Counted from the first letter of the stretch, positions 16,409 through 24,781 are shown. The stretch: 40,683 nt of DNA from Sphingomonas yabuuchiae (GCF_001477495.1 NZ_LDTF01000099.1:1-40683), one strand, 5' to 3'. Translations and numbers: made by a program. Notes: generated by a model not told the origin, from the letters alone.

Positions 16409-16945
16409 TTACTTCGAGCGTTCGACCTGCTCGAAGTCCAGTTCCACCGGGGTCGCGCGACCGAAGATCGACACCGACACCTTGACCTTGGACTTGTCGA
16501 AATCCAGTTCCTCGACCACGCCGTTGAAGCTGGCGAAGGGGCCTTCCAGCACCTTGACCGCGTCGCCGATCTCGTAGTCGACCTTGACCTTGTGCTTCGG
16601 CGCGGCGGCGGCTTCTTCCTTGGAATTCAGCATCCGCGTGGCTTCGGTTTCGCTGATCGCTTGGGGCTTGCCCATCGCGCCAAGGAAGCCGGTCACCTTC
16701 GGGGTGTTCTTGACGAGGTGATAGACCTGATCGGTCATGTCGAGCTTGGCCAGCACATAGCCGGGCATGAACTTGCGCTCGACCGCGATCTTCTTGCCCC
16801 GGCGGGCCTCGGTCACGGTCTCGGTCGGCACCTCGATCTGGTCGACCAGATGGTCGAGGCCCAGACGGGTCGCCTCGGCCATGATCGAGTCGCGGACCTT
16901 GCCCTCGAAACCGGAATAAGCGTGGATGATGTACCAGCGCGCCAT
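16409..16945 (-). CDS. nusG: transcription termination/antitermination factor NusG
   Basis: It binds RNA polymerase and links it to Rho or to the ribosome. The 178-residue protein has the NGN domain start ARWYIIHAYSGFEGKV, the segment RKFMPGYVLAKLDM and a C-terminal KOW domain (IGDAVKVLEGPFASFNGVV, about residues 126-144). AAGGG precedes the start. It begins 10 bases after the secE stop. The transcript ends at the bidirectional hairpin instead of running into rplK. Confidence 0.97.
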   Translation of the reverse strand: MARWYIIHAYSGFEGKVRDSIMAEATRLGLDHLVDQIEVPTETVTEARRGKKIAVERKFMPGYVLAKLDMTDQVYHLVKNTPKVTGFLGAMGKPQAISETEATRMLNSKEEAAAAPKHKVKVDYEIGDAVKVLEGPFASFNGVVEELDFDKSKVKVSVSIFGRATPVELDFEQVERSK

Positions 16946-16955
16946 GAGAACCCTT

Positions 16956-17153
16956 TTACTTCGCGAACGACAGCAGGGTGCGGACCAGCGTCTCGAAGAA
17001 CGAGTCGACCGCCAGGAAGAAGATGGCCAGGATCGTGGTCATCACGACCACCATCACACCGGTCATCACCGTCTCGCGCCGCGTCGGCCAGACGACCTTC
17101 TTGGTCTCGGTCTTGACCTGGTTGAGGAATTCGATGGGGGTCGTCTTCGCCAC
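16956..17153 (-). CDS. secE: protein translocase subunit SecE
   Basis: SecE is the small essential clamp of the SecYEG channel in the inner membrane. The single-helix bacterial form is about 65 residues, which fits a GTG start at 17153 (first residues MAKTTPIEFLNQVKTE). Marks are the amphipathic KTETKKVVWPTRRET segment and one membrane helix (VMVVVMTTILAIFFLAV). The frame is open further upstream to an ATG at 17297, but that 48-residue extension has no family counterpart. It is followed by nusG. No tRNA-Trp, which often precedes secE, was found upstream. Confidence 0.93.
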   Translation of the reverse strand: MAKTTPIEFLNQVKTETKKVVWPTRRETVMTGVMVVVMTTILAIFFLAVDSFFETLVRTLLSFAK

Positions 17154-17324
17154 TCGTGCCGTTCCCGCACCTGCGTTGAAATTACTGTCAGCGGGGCATG
17201 GGTCCGCCGTCGCCTGCCCCAGGGGGCCTGCGACGAAAGGTCCGTCCGCGCTGTTCGGATGGGAACGCGATGTAGCCGTGGTGTGGCCAAAAGGCAAGGG
17301 TAGGGCGGGGCGGGGGTTTGCGGG

Positions 17325-17575
17325 TCACGCGAAGCCACGAGGGCGCGAAGGTTTTTGTTCGCGCGGAGACGCGGAGACGCGGAGATTATCAGGTTCGCGC
17401 AGAGGCGCTGAGGACGCAGAGGAGCTTTGCCTGCGCGTAGAAGCGGGAGACTATAAGACGAACGTTGGGATGGTCTGGCCTGTCGGCCGGGCCCTACACC
17501 TCCGCGTCTCCGCGCCTCCGCGCCTCCGCGCGAACCAACCTACTCCCTTCTTCGCGCCGTTGCGGCCTCGCGTGA
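17325..17575. repeat. long palindromic GCGCGGAG/CTCCGCGC repeat element, copy 1
   Basis: The element opens with tcacgcgaagccacgagg and closes with an inverted counterpart (cttcgcgccgttgcggcc, then tcgcgtga). Just inside are a ttcgcgcggagacgcggag block and its complement (ctccgcgcctccgcgcgaa). It occupies most of the 426 bases between the ybdD-like gene and secE, where I see no gene. Other copies lie at 22141-22342 and 27581-27935. Confidence 0.75.
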
Positions 17576-17579
17576 ACGA

Positions 17580-17762
17580 TCAGCAGCAGCGCCCGCCATT
17601 CTTGCCGCCATACCGCGCCTGTTGCCGCTCACGGAAGAAGGTCACCTCGTCCATCGGCTCCCGGTCGGGATGTTTCATCGCCATGTGCGCCAGATAGGCA
17701 TCATAGCTGGGCATCCCGACCATGGCGTTGCCGATCTGGCGCAAACGGGCGAGCCAGCTCAT
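17580..17762 (-). CDS. YbdD/YjiX-family small protein, partner of CstA
   Basis: A 60-residue protein with the family features: MPSYDAYLAHMAMKHPDREP and a tail ending in GGRCC. Members are encoded next to cstA/btsT-type transporters; in E. coli YbdD-type proteins are linked to pyruvate uptake by the paired transporter. Its ATG overlaps the cstA stop by 4 nt, so it is translated with the transporter. Because it is short it is easily missed; a longer frame starting at 17885 is only overlap with cstA. Confidence 0.9.
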   Translation of the reverse strand: MSWLARLRQIGNAMVGMPSYDAYLAHMAMKHPDREPMDEVTFFRERQQARYGGKNGGRCC

Positions 17763-19804
17763 TCGGCGGCCACCAGTTCTGGCGGCACTTCGGTCACGCT
17801 CGGCCGGTCGATCCTGCGCGCGATCAGGCAGGTGCGCACCGCATAGACCAGGATCGCCAGCACGACGCCCAGGAAGATCGCGCACAGCCCGGCATCGATC
17901 CGGTCGTTAAACACGATCCGCCCCATGTCGCCCATGGTCTTGGCGGGCGGCAGCACCTTGCCCTGCGCGGCGGCGCCGGCGAACTTGTCGGCATGGGCGA
18001 GGAAGCCCACGCGCGGATCGGCCGAGAAGATCTTCAACCACCCGGCGGTCAGCGTGCACGCCAGCAGCCAGATGGTCGGGATCACGGTGATCCAGGCATA
18101 GCGGTCCTTCTTCATGCGGAAGAGGACCACGGTCGCCAGCATCAGCGCCACGGCGGCCAGCATCTGGTTGGAGATGCCGAACAACGGCCACAGCGTGTTC
18201 ACCCCGCCCAGCGGATCGGTGACGCCTTGATAGAGGAAGAAGCCCCAGGCCGCGACGCACAGGGCCGTCGCGATCAGGCCCGGCGCGACCTTGCTCGATC
18301 CCCGGAAGCTGGGGACGACCAGCCCGATCAGGTCCTGCAACATGAACCGGCCTGCCCGAGTCCCCGCATCGACCGCGGTCAGGATGAACAGCGCCTCGAA
18401 CAGGATGGCGAAATGATACCAGAAGGCCTTCATCGCCTGTCCGCCGAACAGGTGGCTGAAGATTTCCGCCATCGCCACTGCCAGTGTCGGCGCGCCGCCC
18501 GCGCGGCTGATGATCGTATGCTCGCCCACGTCCCGCGCGACCTGCGCCAGCGTGTCGGCCGAGATGGGGAAACCCATCGCGGTCACGGCGGCGGCGGCGC
18601 TGGCCGGATCGGTGCCCAGCACGGCGGCGGGCGCGTTCATCGCGAAATAGATGCCGGGGTCGAGGATCGAGGCGGCGACCAGCGCCATGATCGCCACCGC
18701 GCTCTCCATCAGCATCGCGCCGTACCCGATGAACGGCGCGTCCTTCTCGCTGGCGATCAGCTTGGGGGTGGTGCCGCTGGCGATCAGCGCGTGGAAGCCC
18801 GACACCGCGCCGCAGGCGATGGTGATGAACAGGAAGGGAAAGAGCGGCCCCGCCCAGACCGGCCCGCTGCCGTCGATGAATTTGGTCAGCGCGGGCATCT
18901 TCAGCGGCGGCGCCATGATGACGATGCCGATGGCCAGCGCCACGATCGCGCCGATCTTGAGGAAGGTCGACAGATAGTCGCGCGGCGCGAGAAGCAGCCA
19001 CACCGGCAGGACCGAGGCGACCGCGCCGTAGCCGATCAGAAGGAAGCAGAGCTGCACCGGCGTGAAGGTGAACAGCGGCGCGAGAACCGCCGACTCCGCG
19101 ATCGACTGGCCATAGACGATCGCCAGGATCAGGCCGATGAACCCGATGACCGACACCTCGCCGATCTTCCCCGGCCGCACCCAGCGGGTATAGCCGCCCA
19201 TCAGCATCGCCAGCGGCACGGTGGCGGCCACGGTGAACAGGCCCCAGGGGCTCTCGGCCAGCGCACGCACGACGATCAGGGCGAGGACCGCCAGGATGAT
19301 CACCATGATCATGAAGGCGCCGAACAGCGCGATGGTGCCCGCGACCGGCCCCATCTCCATGCGGATCAGCTCGCCTAGCGACCGCCCGTCGCGCCGCATC
19401 GAGAGGAACAGCACCAGGAAATCCTGCACTGCCCCCGCCAGCACGACGCCCGCCAATATCCATAGCGTGCCGGGCAGATACCCCATCTGCGCCGCCAGCA
19501 CCGGTCCCACCAAAGGCCCGGCACCCGCGATCGCGGCGAAATGGTGGCCGAACAGCACGGTACGGTCGGTCGCGACATAGTCGAGACCGTCGGCGCGGCG
19601 AATGGCGGGAGTGGGGCGGCTGGGGTCGATGCCGATCACCCGCGCGATGAACAGAGCATAGTAACGATAGGCGATCAGATAGACCGAGACGGCGGCGGCC
19701 ACGATCCACAGCGCGTTGATCGGCTCGCCGCGCACCGTGGCGACCACGCCCAGTGCGCCTGCTCCGACGATCGCCAGTGCGATCCAGGGAAGGTGTTTCG
19801 TCAT
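17759..19804 (-). CDS. cstA: carbon starvation protein A, peptide/pyruvate transporter
   Basis: An inner-membrane transporter of 681 residues made almost wholly of hydrophobic helices. Family marks include YRYYALFIARVIGIDPSRPTP, the signature TDRTVLFGHHFAAIAGAGPL just after the first helices, QDFLVLFLSMRRDGRSLGEL, and a later HALIASGTTPKL segment. CstA proteins import pyruvate or peptides under carbon limitation. GGGAGGA lies before the ATG at 19804; an upstream extension to 19924 is open but not membrane-like. The coupled ybdD-like gene follows. Confidence 0.95.
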   Translation of the reverse strand: MTKHLPWIALAIVGAGALGVVATVRGEPINALWIVAAAVSVYLIAYRYYALFIARVIGIDPSRPTPAIRRADGLDYVATDRTVLFGHHFAAIAGAGPLVGPVLAAQMGYLPGTLWILAGVVLAGAVQDFLVLFLSMRRDGRSLGELIRMEMGPVAGTIALFGAFMIMVIILAVLALIVVRALAESPWGLFTVAATVPLAMLMGGYTRWVRPGKIGEVSVIGFIGLILAIVYGQSIAESAVLAPLFTFTPVQLCFLLIGYGAVASVLPVWLLLAPRDYLSTFLKIGAIVALAIGIVIMAPPLKMPALTKFIDGSGPVWAGPLFPFLFITIACGAVSGFHALIASGTTPKLIASEKDAPFIGYGAMLMESAVAIMALVAASILDPGIYFAMNAPAAVLGTDPASAAAAVTAMGFPISADTLAQVARDVGEHTIISRAGGAPTLAVAMAEIFSHLFGGQAMKAFWYHFAILFEALFILTAVDAGTRAGRFMLQDLIGLVVPSFRGSSKVAPGLIATALCVAAWGFFLYQGVTDPLGGVNTLWPLFGISNQMLAAVALMLATVVLFRMKKDRYAWITVIPTIWLLACTLTAGWLKIFSADPRVGFLAHADKFAGAAAQGKVLPPAKTMGDMGRIVFNDRIDAGLCAIFLGVVLAILVYAVRTCLIARRIDRPSVTEVPPELVAAE

Positions 19805-20115
19805 GCCCCGCTCGGTCCTCCCGTTATGCTTTATCCTTCTTCTAACCCGCCGAACCGACGACGCCAGTCCCGAAAGCCGATGGAATGGAAGTTCGCGCCT
19901 TCGCGGGGGCTTCCGGAAGGCCATGCTGCGGTTCGATGGGGCGATGCGAAAACAGTATTTTTGCCACGGCCCTTACAATTGCGTGCGGGGACCCGATATT
20001 GATCCGTGCTAAAGTCGCAAATCGACGGTTCTCTGCTTTGCGGCTCGTTCCTTCTTTCCCTGCACCGCGGCCCCGAACCCGGCCCAGCCTGGTTCATCAT
20101 GATGAAGGAGCGAAT
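19805..20115. promoter_or_regulatory. intergenic region between divergent cstA and cold-shock gene
   Basis: These 311 bases contain no gene that I can support; the small frames in both strands lack family features. The part nearest the cold-shock gene is likely its leader, since such mRNAs often have long 5' regions. A possible promoter is TTACAA, a 17-base spacer and ATATTG in about 19972-20000, which would give a leader of roughly 110 bases. This is weak. Confidence 0.3.
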
Positions 20116-20325
20116 ATGAGCATCACCGGAACCGTCAAATTCTTCAACGCCGACAAGGGTTACGGCTTCATCGCCCCCGAGAGCGGCGGCGCGGACGCCT
20201 TTGTCCATATCAGCGCCGTCGAGCGCGCCGGGATGATCACGCTGAACCAGAACCAGCGGGTCACTTATGAACTGGAAGAGGATCGCCGCGGAAAGATGGC
20301 GGCGGTCAACCTTCAGCCCGCCTGA
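20116..20325 (+). CDS. cold-shock domain protein (CspA family)
   Basis: A 69-residue single-stranded nucleic-acid-binding protein that melts RNA structure. It has GTVKFFNADKGYGFIAPE with the RNP1 motif KGYGFI, and DAFVHISAVERAG with RNP2 (FVHI). The length is typical. AAGGAG ends 5 bases before the ATG. A longer frame beginning at 19885 is leader, not protein. A strong terminator follows at once, so this is a single-gene transcript. Whether it is cold-induced or constitutive cannot be told from the sequence. Confidence 0.96.
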   Translation: MSITGTVKFFNADKGYGFIAPESGGADAFVHISAVERAGMITLNQNQRVTYELEEDRRGKMAAVNLQPA

Positions 20326-20332
20326 ATGTCGA

Positions 20333-20363
20333 AGCGGTAGCCGGTCCGGCTACCGCTTTTTTT
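20333..20363 (+). terminator. rho-independent terminator of the cold-shock gene
   Basis: Perfect 10-bp arms AGCGGTAGCC and GGCTACCGCT around a 5-base loop, with seven Ts at 20357-20363. It is among the clearest terminators in the window. Confidence 0.93.
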
Positions 20364-20383
20364 GTGGCCCGAAAGGATAATCC

Positions 20384-20569
20384 ATGTCTCGCGATGCCAT
20401 CTTCTTCCGCAATCAGGCCGAGATCGAGCGCAACAACGCCGCCGATGCGACATTGCAGAATGTCCGCGACCGCTGCGAGCGTGCCGCCGCCTCCTGGGAC
20501 GCGATGGCCGTCCGGGCCGAGCGGGCGGAACTGGGACGTGCGGCGGCGGCGGCGCGAGCGGCGCTATAG
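20384..20569 (+). CDS. 61-residue hypothetical protein
   Basis: A small, charged, mostly helical protein (FFRNQAEIERNNAADATLQN, ending RAAAAARAAL) with no recognised domain. AAAGGA lies 7 bases before the ATG, which supports real translation. It starts 20 bases after the cold-shock terminator and its last 6 bases overlap the 3' end of the convergent MipA gene. I believe it is a real small gene of sphingomonads, but I cannot name a function. Confidence 0.6.
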   Translation: MSRDAIFFRNQAEIERNNAADATLQNVRDRCERAAASWDAMAVRAERAELGRAAAAARAAL

Positions 20570-21412
20570 GCCGAAGCGGAACCCGTAACCCAGTCCCAGC
20601 GTCGCCTGCAGCCGCTGCCCCCGCTCTCGGATCAACGGCGAGTCGGCGGCCGGGCCGCCCAGCCGCTCCAGGTTGGTGAACAGCGTCAGCGCGCTGCGGC
20701 GGTTCAGCGGACAGACGATATTGCCGCCCAGGCCATAGGACAGCACGCCGCCGTCCGCGCGGTACGGGGCAAGCCCGGTGCGCGTCGATTGCGCCGGGGA
20801 AATGCCGAAATAGGTCTGCACGAAATTCGCGCTGGCCAGCGTCATGCGTGGCCCCGCGCTGACGATCGCACGGCCGATCCGGGTGCGATAGGCCGCCGAC
20901 AGGTCCGCGACCACGCCGTCATGCCCGCCGAATCCTTGCCGCACCTCCGCCCGTGCGCGCCAGGCGCGGCGCGGGCCGAAGGATTTCTCGACGAAGCCGC
21001 CGATCTCGCCCGCCGCCTTGATATTGCCCATGCCCTCCAGCGCGTCGCTGCCCCCTGCGATCAGGAAGGGCGAGCCGCCGTTGCGCTCGTCCCGGCCGAA
21101 GCGGATCTTCACCAGCGGCCCGGCACGCCAGCCGTCGCGATGGACCGCATTCCACCCGATCCCATCGGGCACCGAGGCGAAGAGCGTGTCGCCGTAATTC
21201 ACCCGCAGATCGGGAAACAGGGACAACGCCATATCGCGCGATCCGGCCCAAGCCGGGCTGAGGACGGGTGCAGCGCCGATGGTGATGTTCCAGCCTGTCG
21301 GGGTGCCCGGCGCACCAGTCGCCATCCCGGGCGGCGGACCGCTTGGTCGCACCTCCTGCGCCGCTGCCGGACAAGCGAGCAGCGCGACGATCCCCAAAGC
21401 CCTGACACGCAT
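20564..21412 (-). CDS. MipA/OmpV-family outer-membrane protein
   Basis: A 282-residue protein with a signal peptide (RALGIVALLACPAAA, cleavage near residue 18). A beta-barrel pattern follows: early GWNITIGAAPVLSPAWAGS and LFPDLRVNYGDTLF segments, then ALEGMGNIKAAGEIGGFVE, and a C-terminal strand LGLGYGFRFGL. These match MipA/OmpV proteins, described as scaffolds for peptidoglycan enzymes in E. coli (MipA) but of unclear role elsewhere. It is convergent with the small gene before it and divergent from the FMN reductase gene, with a 111-base gap. Confidence 0.88.
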   Translation of the reverse strand: MRVRALGIVALLACPAAAQEVRPSGPPPGMATGAPGTPTGWNITIGAAPVLSPAWAGSRDMALSLFPDLRVNYGDTLFASVPDGIGWNAVHRDGWRAGPLVKIRFGRDERNGGSPFLIAGGSDALEGMGNIKAAGEIGGFVEKSFGPRRAWRARAEVRQGFGGHDGVVADLSAAYRTRIGRAIVSAGPRMTLASANFVQTYFGISPAQSTRTGLAPYRADGGVLSYGLGGNIVCPLNRRSALTLFTNLERLGGPAADSPLIRERGQRLQATLGLGYGFRFGL

Positions 21413-21523
21413 CCTTCATCTCCCTGCCATGTGGGATAGGGCGAGATTCGGACCGCCGCAACGACAGGGATTCGGCAAACTTAGCGCTTGCTCCGCTGCG
21501 CGGTCCGGGGTGAAAGGCGGAGC

Positions 21524-22114
21524 ATGGCTCACTCCTCTTCCCCGCTCGTCGTCGGCATCGGCGGCACGATCGGCAGCGTCTCCTCGACCGAGCGTGCGCT
21601 GCGCACCGCGATGACGGCGGCGGCGGACGAGGGGTTCCGCACCCATGTCTTCGGCGGCGAGGACCTCGCGCGCCTGCCGCTCTACAACCCGCGCGCGGGT
21701 GAGCGGACCGAGGCGGAGCAGGTGTTCGTCGACACCGTGCGACAGGCGTCGGCGATCATCATCGCCAGCCCCGGCTATCATGGCAGCATCTCGGGGCTGG
21801 TGAAGAACGCGCTCGACCTGCTGGAGGAAACGGCAAAGGACGACCGGCCCTATTTCGCCGACCTGCCCGTGGGGCTGATCGCCACCGCCTATGGCTGGCA
21901 GGCGACGGGTTCGACCATCGCGGCGTTGCGCTCGATCGTCCATGCCCTGCGTGGCTGGCCGACGCCCTTCGCGGCAGCGGTGAACACGCAGCAGACGCGC
22001 TTCGACGCGGAAGGGCGGATCAGCGATCCGGCGGTCGAGGGGCAGTTGCGCCTGGTGGGCCAGCAGGTCGCCCGCTTCGCGCCGCTGGCGGGGACGATCC
22101 GCGCGTCGAACTGA
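21524..22114 (+). CDS. NADPH-dependent FMN reductase-like flavoprotein
   Basis: A 196-residue flavodoxin-fold protein. It starts VVGIGGTIGSVSSTERALR (phosphate-binding loop for FMN), has LARLPLYNP, and the family motif IIASPGYHGSISGLVKNALD. Related proteins include SsuE, ChrR and azoreductase-type quinone reductases, so the physiological acceptor is open. GGAG precedes the ATG at 21524; an upstream ATG at 21488 only lengthens it into the leader. It ends in a long repeat-filled gap facing the thymidylate kinase gene. Confidence 0.88.
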   Translation: MAHSSSPLVVGIGGTIGSVSSTERALRTAMTAAADEGFRTHVFGGEDLARLPLYNPRAGERTEAEQVFVDTVRQASAIIIASPGYHGSISGLVKNALDLLEETAKDDRPYFADLPVGLIATAYGWQATGSTIAALRSIVHALRGWPTPFAAAVNTQQTRFDAEGRISDPAVEGQLRLVGQQVARFAPLAGTIRASN

Positions 22115-22140
22115 GGGGCTTTACGGTGTAGATGTTTGTT

Positions 22141-22342
22141 TCACGCAAAGCCGCGATGATACGAAGATTTTGATTTCGCGCGGAGGCGCGGAGAACGCAG
22201 AGATGTATTGCGCGCGGCAGAGCGCAGTCTTCTTTTCTCGATCGCTGGATGGAGAAGGGCGGCAAGAGCCGCGGGTCCGACACCTCCGCGTTCTCCGCGC
22301 CTCCGCGCGAACCAACCTCTTTCTCTTCGCGGCATCGCGTGA
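22141..22342. repeat. long palindromic GCGCGGAG/CTCCGCGC repeat element, copy 2
   Basis: It opens tcacgcaaagccgcgatg and closes ctcttcgcggcatcgcgtga. Inside are ttcgcgcggaggcgcggag and its complement ctccgcgcctccgcgcgaa. It lies between convergent genes, and with the adjacent paired repeat (22380-22501) it fills the 400-base gap 22115-22514, in which I see no gene. Confidence 0.75.
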
Positions 22343-22379
22343 GCAAAAAGATTGTTCCCACTGCACCTTTGCTCCCGTT

Positions 22380-22501
22380 CCCCGGCGAAGGCCGGGGCCC
22401 AGTTCCTGCCAAGGCTGGTGGCGCGCCGAAACGTCGCGTGGGAGGCAGATGCGACGCGCCTTCTACAGCGCCTGGAAACTCGACCCCGGCCTTCGCCGGG
22501 G
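22380..22501. repeat. CCCCGGCGAAGGCCGGGG paired repeat, copy 1 (122 bp)
   Basis: Two 18-base self-complementary units in opposite orientation frame an interior containing ggctggtggcgcgc and gtgggaggca. Three more copies of nearly identical length are at 24596-24716, 31205-31325 and 32338-32458. Confidence 0.9.
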
Positions 22502-22514
22502 AACAGTCGGTAGG

Positions 22515-23186
22515 TTAGCGCAGGCGCTCCATCGCCAGCGTGGTGATTTCGTCCGCAATCTCAGCTGGATTGCGCAATGCGCCGCCCGCCACGGTCGACA
22601 CCGTCGCCCATTCGCCCAGCATCGCCCCGTCCGCCATTGCGGCGTAGTTCGCGCGGACCCGCGCCTGGAGCCCCAGATCGGCTTCATAGGCGTCATAGGT
22701 GTCGTCGGTATAACTGCGCTTGCGCTTGCGGGCGATCAGGTCGCGCGCGACGTCCAGCGGCGTGTCGAGATAGACCGACAGATGCGGGGCGGGCAGGCGG
22801 AACTGCACCGTCTCCAGCTGCTCGATCCATTGCAGCAGGGCAGGCGCCTGATCAGCGGGAACCTGCGCCGCCTGATAGGCCATGTTCGACGCGATATAGC
22901 GGTCGAACACGATGATATCGTGCGTTTCCGCCAGCTCGATCAGATGCGGCCGCGATTCGAATCGGTCGAGCGCATAGAGGGTCGCCGCCGTCTCCGGCGC
23001 GGCGGCATGGGGCAGGCGGCCGGCCAGATATTCGCCCAGCGCCCAGCCGCCGACCGTTTCGGCATAGCGCGGAAAGGACAAGGCCGCCGCCGACAGCCCG
23101 GCGGCGTTCAGCCGCTCGGTCACGGCCGCCGTCGCGGTCGCCTTGCCTGCGCCGTCCGCGCCCTCGATCGCCAGGAGGAATGCCAT
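22515..23186 (-). CDS. thymidylate kinase, mycobacterial-type
   Basis: Probably phosphorylates dTMP to dTDP. A 223-residue P-loop protein: the Walker A is IEGADGAGKAT, followed by SFPRYAETVGGWALGEYL, ATLYALDRFESR and the DR(Y) motif as DRYIASNMAYQAAQ. The FPRY and DRYxASNxAY signatures and the late EADLGLQARVR segment look more like the M. tuberculosis enzyme than like the E. coli-type Tmk usual in proteobacteria. No canonical Tmk is in the window, so it may be a second paralogue. The ATG overlaps the chorismate mutase stop by 1 nt (TGATG). Confidence 0.85.
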   Translation of the reverse strand: MAFLLAIEGADGAGKATATAAVTERLNAAGLSAAALSFPRYAETVGGWALGEYLAGRLPHAAAPETAATLYALDRFESRPHLIELAETHDIIVFDRYIASNMAYQAAQVPADQAPALLQWIEQLETVQFRLPAPHLSVYLDTPLDVARDLIARKRKRSYTDDTYDAYEADLGLQARVRANYAAMADGAMLGEWATVSTVAGGALRNPAEIADEITTLAMERLR

Positions 23187-23464
23187 CAACCGCGCAGTCG
23201 CTCATGGTGGCGGATCACTTCGTCGATGATGAAGCGCAGGAATTTCTCGGAAAATTCGGGGTCGAGCTGCGCATCGCTCGCCAGCTGGCGCAGCCGGGCG
23301 ATCTGCGATTCCTCGCGGCCGGGATCGGCGGGGGGCAGTTCGTTCTCCGCCTTGTAACGTCCGACCGCCTGGGTGATCTTGAACCGCTCGGCCAGCATGA
23401 AGACCAGCGCGGCGTCGATATTGTCGATCGACTGGCGATAGCCGGTCAGCACGGTGTCGGACAT
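23186..23464 (-). CDS. chorismate mutase, AroQ class
   Basis: It converts chorismate to prephenate for phenylalanine and tyrosine synthesis. A 92-residue all-helical protein with YRQSIDNIDAALVFMLAERF (conserved Arg and Asp of helix 1), then ITQAVGRYKAE with the catalytic Lys, and a last helix FIIDEVIRHHE. It starts at 23464 with GAGGGAG 7-13 bases upstream; the frame extends to 23503 without support. It is translated just before the thymidylate kinase and is divergent from the polyprenyl synthase gene. Confidence 0.92.
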   Translation of the reverse strand: MSDTVLTGYRQSIDNIDAALVFMLAERFKITQAVGRYKAENELPPADPGREESQIARLRQLASDAQLDPEFSEKFLRFIIDEVIRHHERLRG

Positions 23465-23573
23465 CGATACGTCTCCCTCTGGCGCAGCCGCGTCCCACGG
23501 CAATTTCGCGTGCGCCCTTTCGCGCTTAGGCTTGCGTTCGGCAAGCGTTGTCGCCAGAGGCTCTTACCTGCCC

Positions 23574-24584
23574 ATGACCGTAACCGCCACCCGCCTCGCC
23601 AAGCCCGCGCCCTCGCTGGACCCGATGATCCGGCTGGTGGCCGACGACATGAACGCCGTGAACCAGGTCATCATCGACCGCATGGCGTCGGAGATTCCGC
23701 TGATCCCGCAACTGGCGGGGCACCTGATCGCGGGCGGCGGCAAGCGGATGCGCCCGATGCTGACGCTCGCCAGTGCGCAACTGCTGGGCTATCGGGGCAC
23801 CAGCCACCATGTCCTGGCAGCAGCGGTCGAGTTCATCCACACCGCCACGCTGCTGCACGACGATGTCGTCGACGGCTCCGACCTGCGGCGCGGGCGGCGG
23901 ACGGCCAACATCATCTGGGGCAATCCCGCCAGCGTGCTGGTCGGCGACTTCCTGTTCAGCCGGTCCTTCCAGCTGATGGTCGATGCGGGCAGCCTGAAGG
24001 TTCTGAACATCCTGTCGGGCGCGTCGGCGGTGATCGCCGAGGGCGAGGTGAACCAGCTGACCGCCGTTCGGCAAGTGGGTCTGGCCGAGGAGCGCTATCT
24101 CTCGATCATCGACGCCAAGACCGCCGCGCTGTTCGCCGCCGCCTGCCGCATCGCGGCGGTCGTCGCCGAGCGGCCCGAGGCGGAGGAGCTGGCGCTGGAG
24201 GCCTATGGCCGGAACCTGGGCATCGCGTTCCAGCTGATCGACGATGCGATCGACTATGTGTCGGACGCAGGCACCATGGGCAAGGACGCGGGCGACGACT
24301 TCCGCGAGGGCAAGATGACCCTGCCGGTGATCCTGGCCTATGCACGCGCGAACGACGAAGAGCGCGCCTTCTGGAAGGATGCGGTCGAGGGACGTCGGAC
24401 GTCGGACGAGGACTTCGCCCATGCCATCGCGCTGGTCCGCAAGAGCCGGGCGGTCGACGACACGATGGCCCGCGCGCGCCATTATGGCGGGCTGGCGATC
24501 GAGGCGCTGCGGGGCTTTGCCGATGGCCCGGCGAAGAGCGCGATGATCGAAGCCGTCGAGTTCGCGGTCGCGCGGGCTTACTGA
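23574..24584 (+). CDS. long-chain polyprenyl diphosphate synthase (ubiquinone side chain)
   Basis: It joins isopentenyl units to make the prenyl tail, probably C40-C50, used for ubiquinone. The 336-residue protein has the substrate motifs GGGKRMRPML, the first aspartate-rich motif DDVVD at 96-100 (LLHDDVVDGSDLRRG), and the second, DDAID, at 223-227. The residue five before the first aspartate is alanine, which fits long-chain products. The ATG at 23574 is chosen over an upstream 40-residue extension that overlaps the chorismate mutase start region. E. coli IspB is the reference; exact chain length is not predictable here. Confidence 0.93.
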   Translation: MTVTATRLAKPAPSLDPMIRLVADDMNAVNQVIIDRMASEIPLIPQLAGHLIAGGGKRMRPMLTLASAQLLGYRGTSHHVLAAAVEFIHTATLLHDDVVDGSDLRRGRRTANIIWGNPASVLVGDFLFSRSFQLMVDAGSLKVLNILSGASAVIAEGEVNQLTAVRQVGLAEERYLSIIDAKTAALFAAACRIAAVVAERPEAEELALEAYGRNLGIAFQLIDDAIDYVSDAGTMGKDAGDDFREGKMTLPVILAYARANDEERAFWKDAVEGRRTSDEDFAHAIALVRKSRAVDDTMARARHYGGLAIEALRGFADGPAKSAMIEAVEFAVARAY

Positions 24585-24595
24585 CCCTTTTTCGA

Positions 24596-24716
24596 CCCCT
24601 GCGAAGGCCGGGGCCCAGTTGCTGGGGGTTATCGAAGGCGTAGGGCGGTTAGCCTCCCCCGCCTCGCGTGGCGCATCACCAGCTTGGTGGAACCTGGGCC
24701 CCGGCCTTCGCCGGGG
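24596..24716. repeat. CCCCGGCGAAGGCCGGGG paired repeat, copy 2 (121 bp, inverted interior)
   Basis: The outer units are ccccTGCGAAGGCCGGGG (one change) and ccccggccttcgccgggg. The interior is in the opposite orientation to the other copies: cctcccccgcc and accagcttggtgg here match the complement of ggctggt and gggaggc there. It sits between two genes on the same strand. Confidence 0.9.
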
Positions 24717-24781
24717 AACGGCTAAGCGGGAAAGGGGGGGAAGTCCTTCACCCCGCCCGCCAAACCCCCTATCGCTCGCTC

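Noticed and set aside
17154..17324. tRNA-Trp upstream of secE
   Set aside because: Searched by eye on both strands for T-loop and acceptor features; none found.
17325..17575. CRISPR array
   Set aside because: Units are inverted, not direct, repeats with no regular spacers; they match other palindromic copies in the window.
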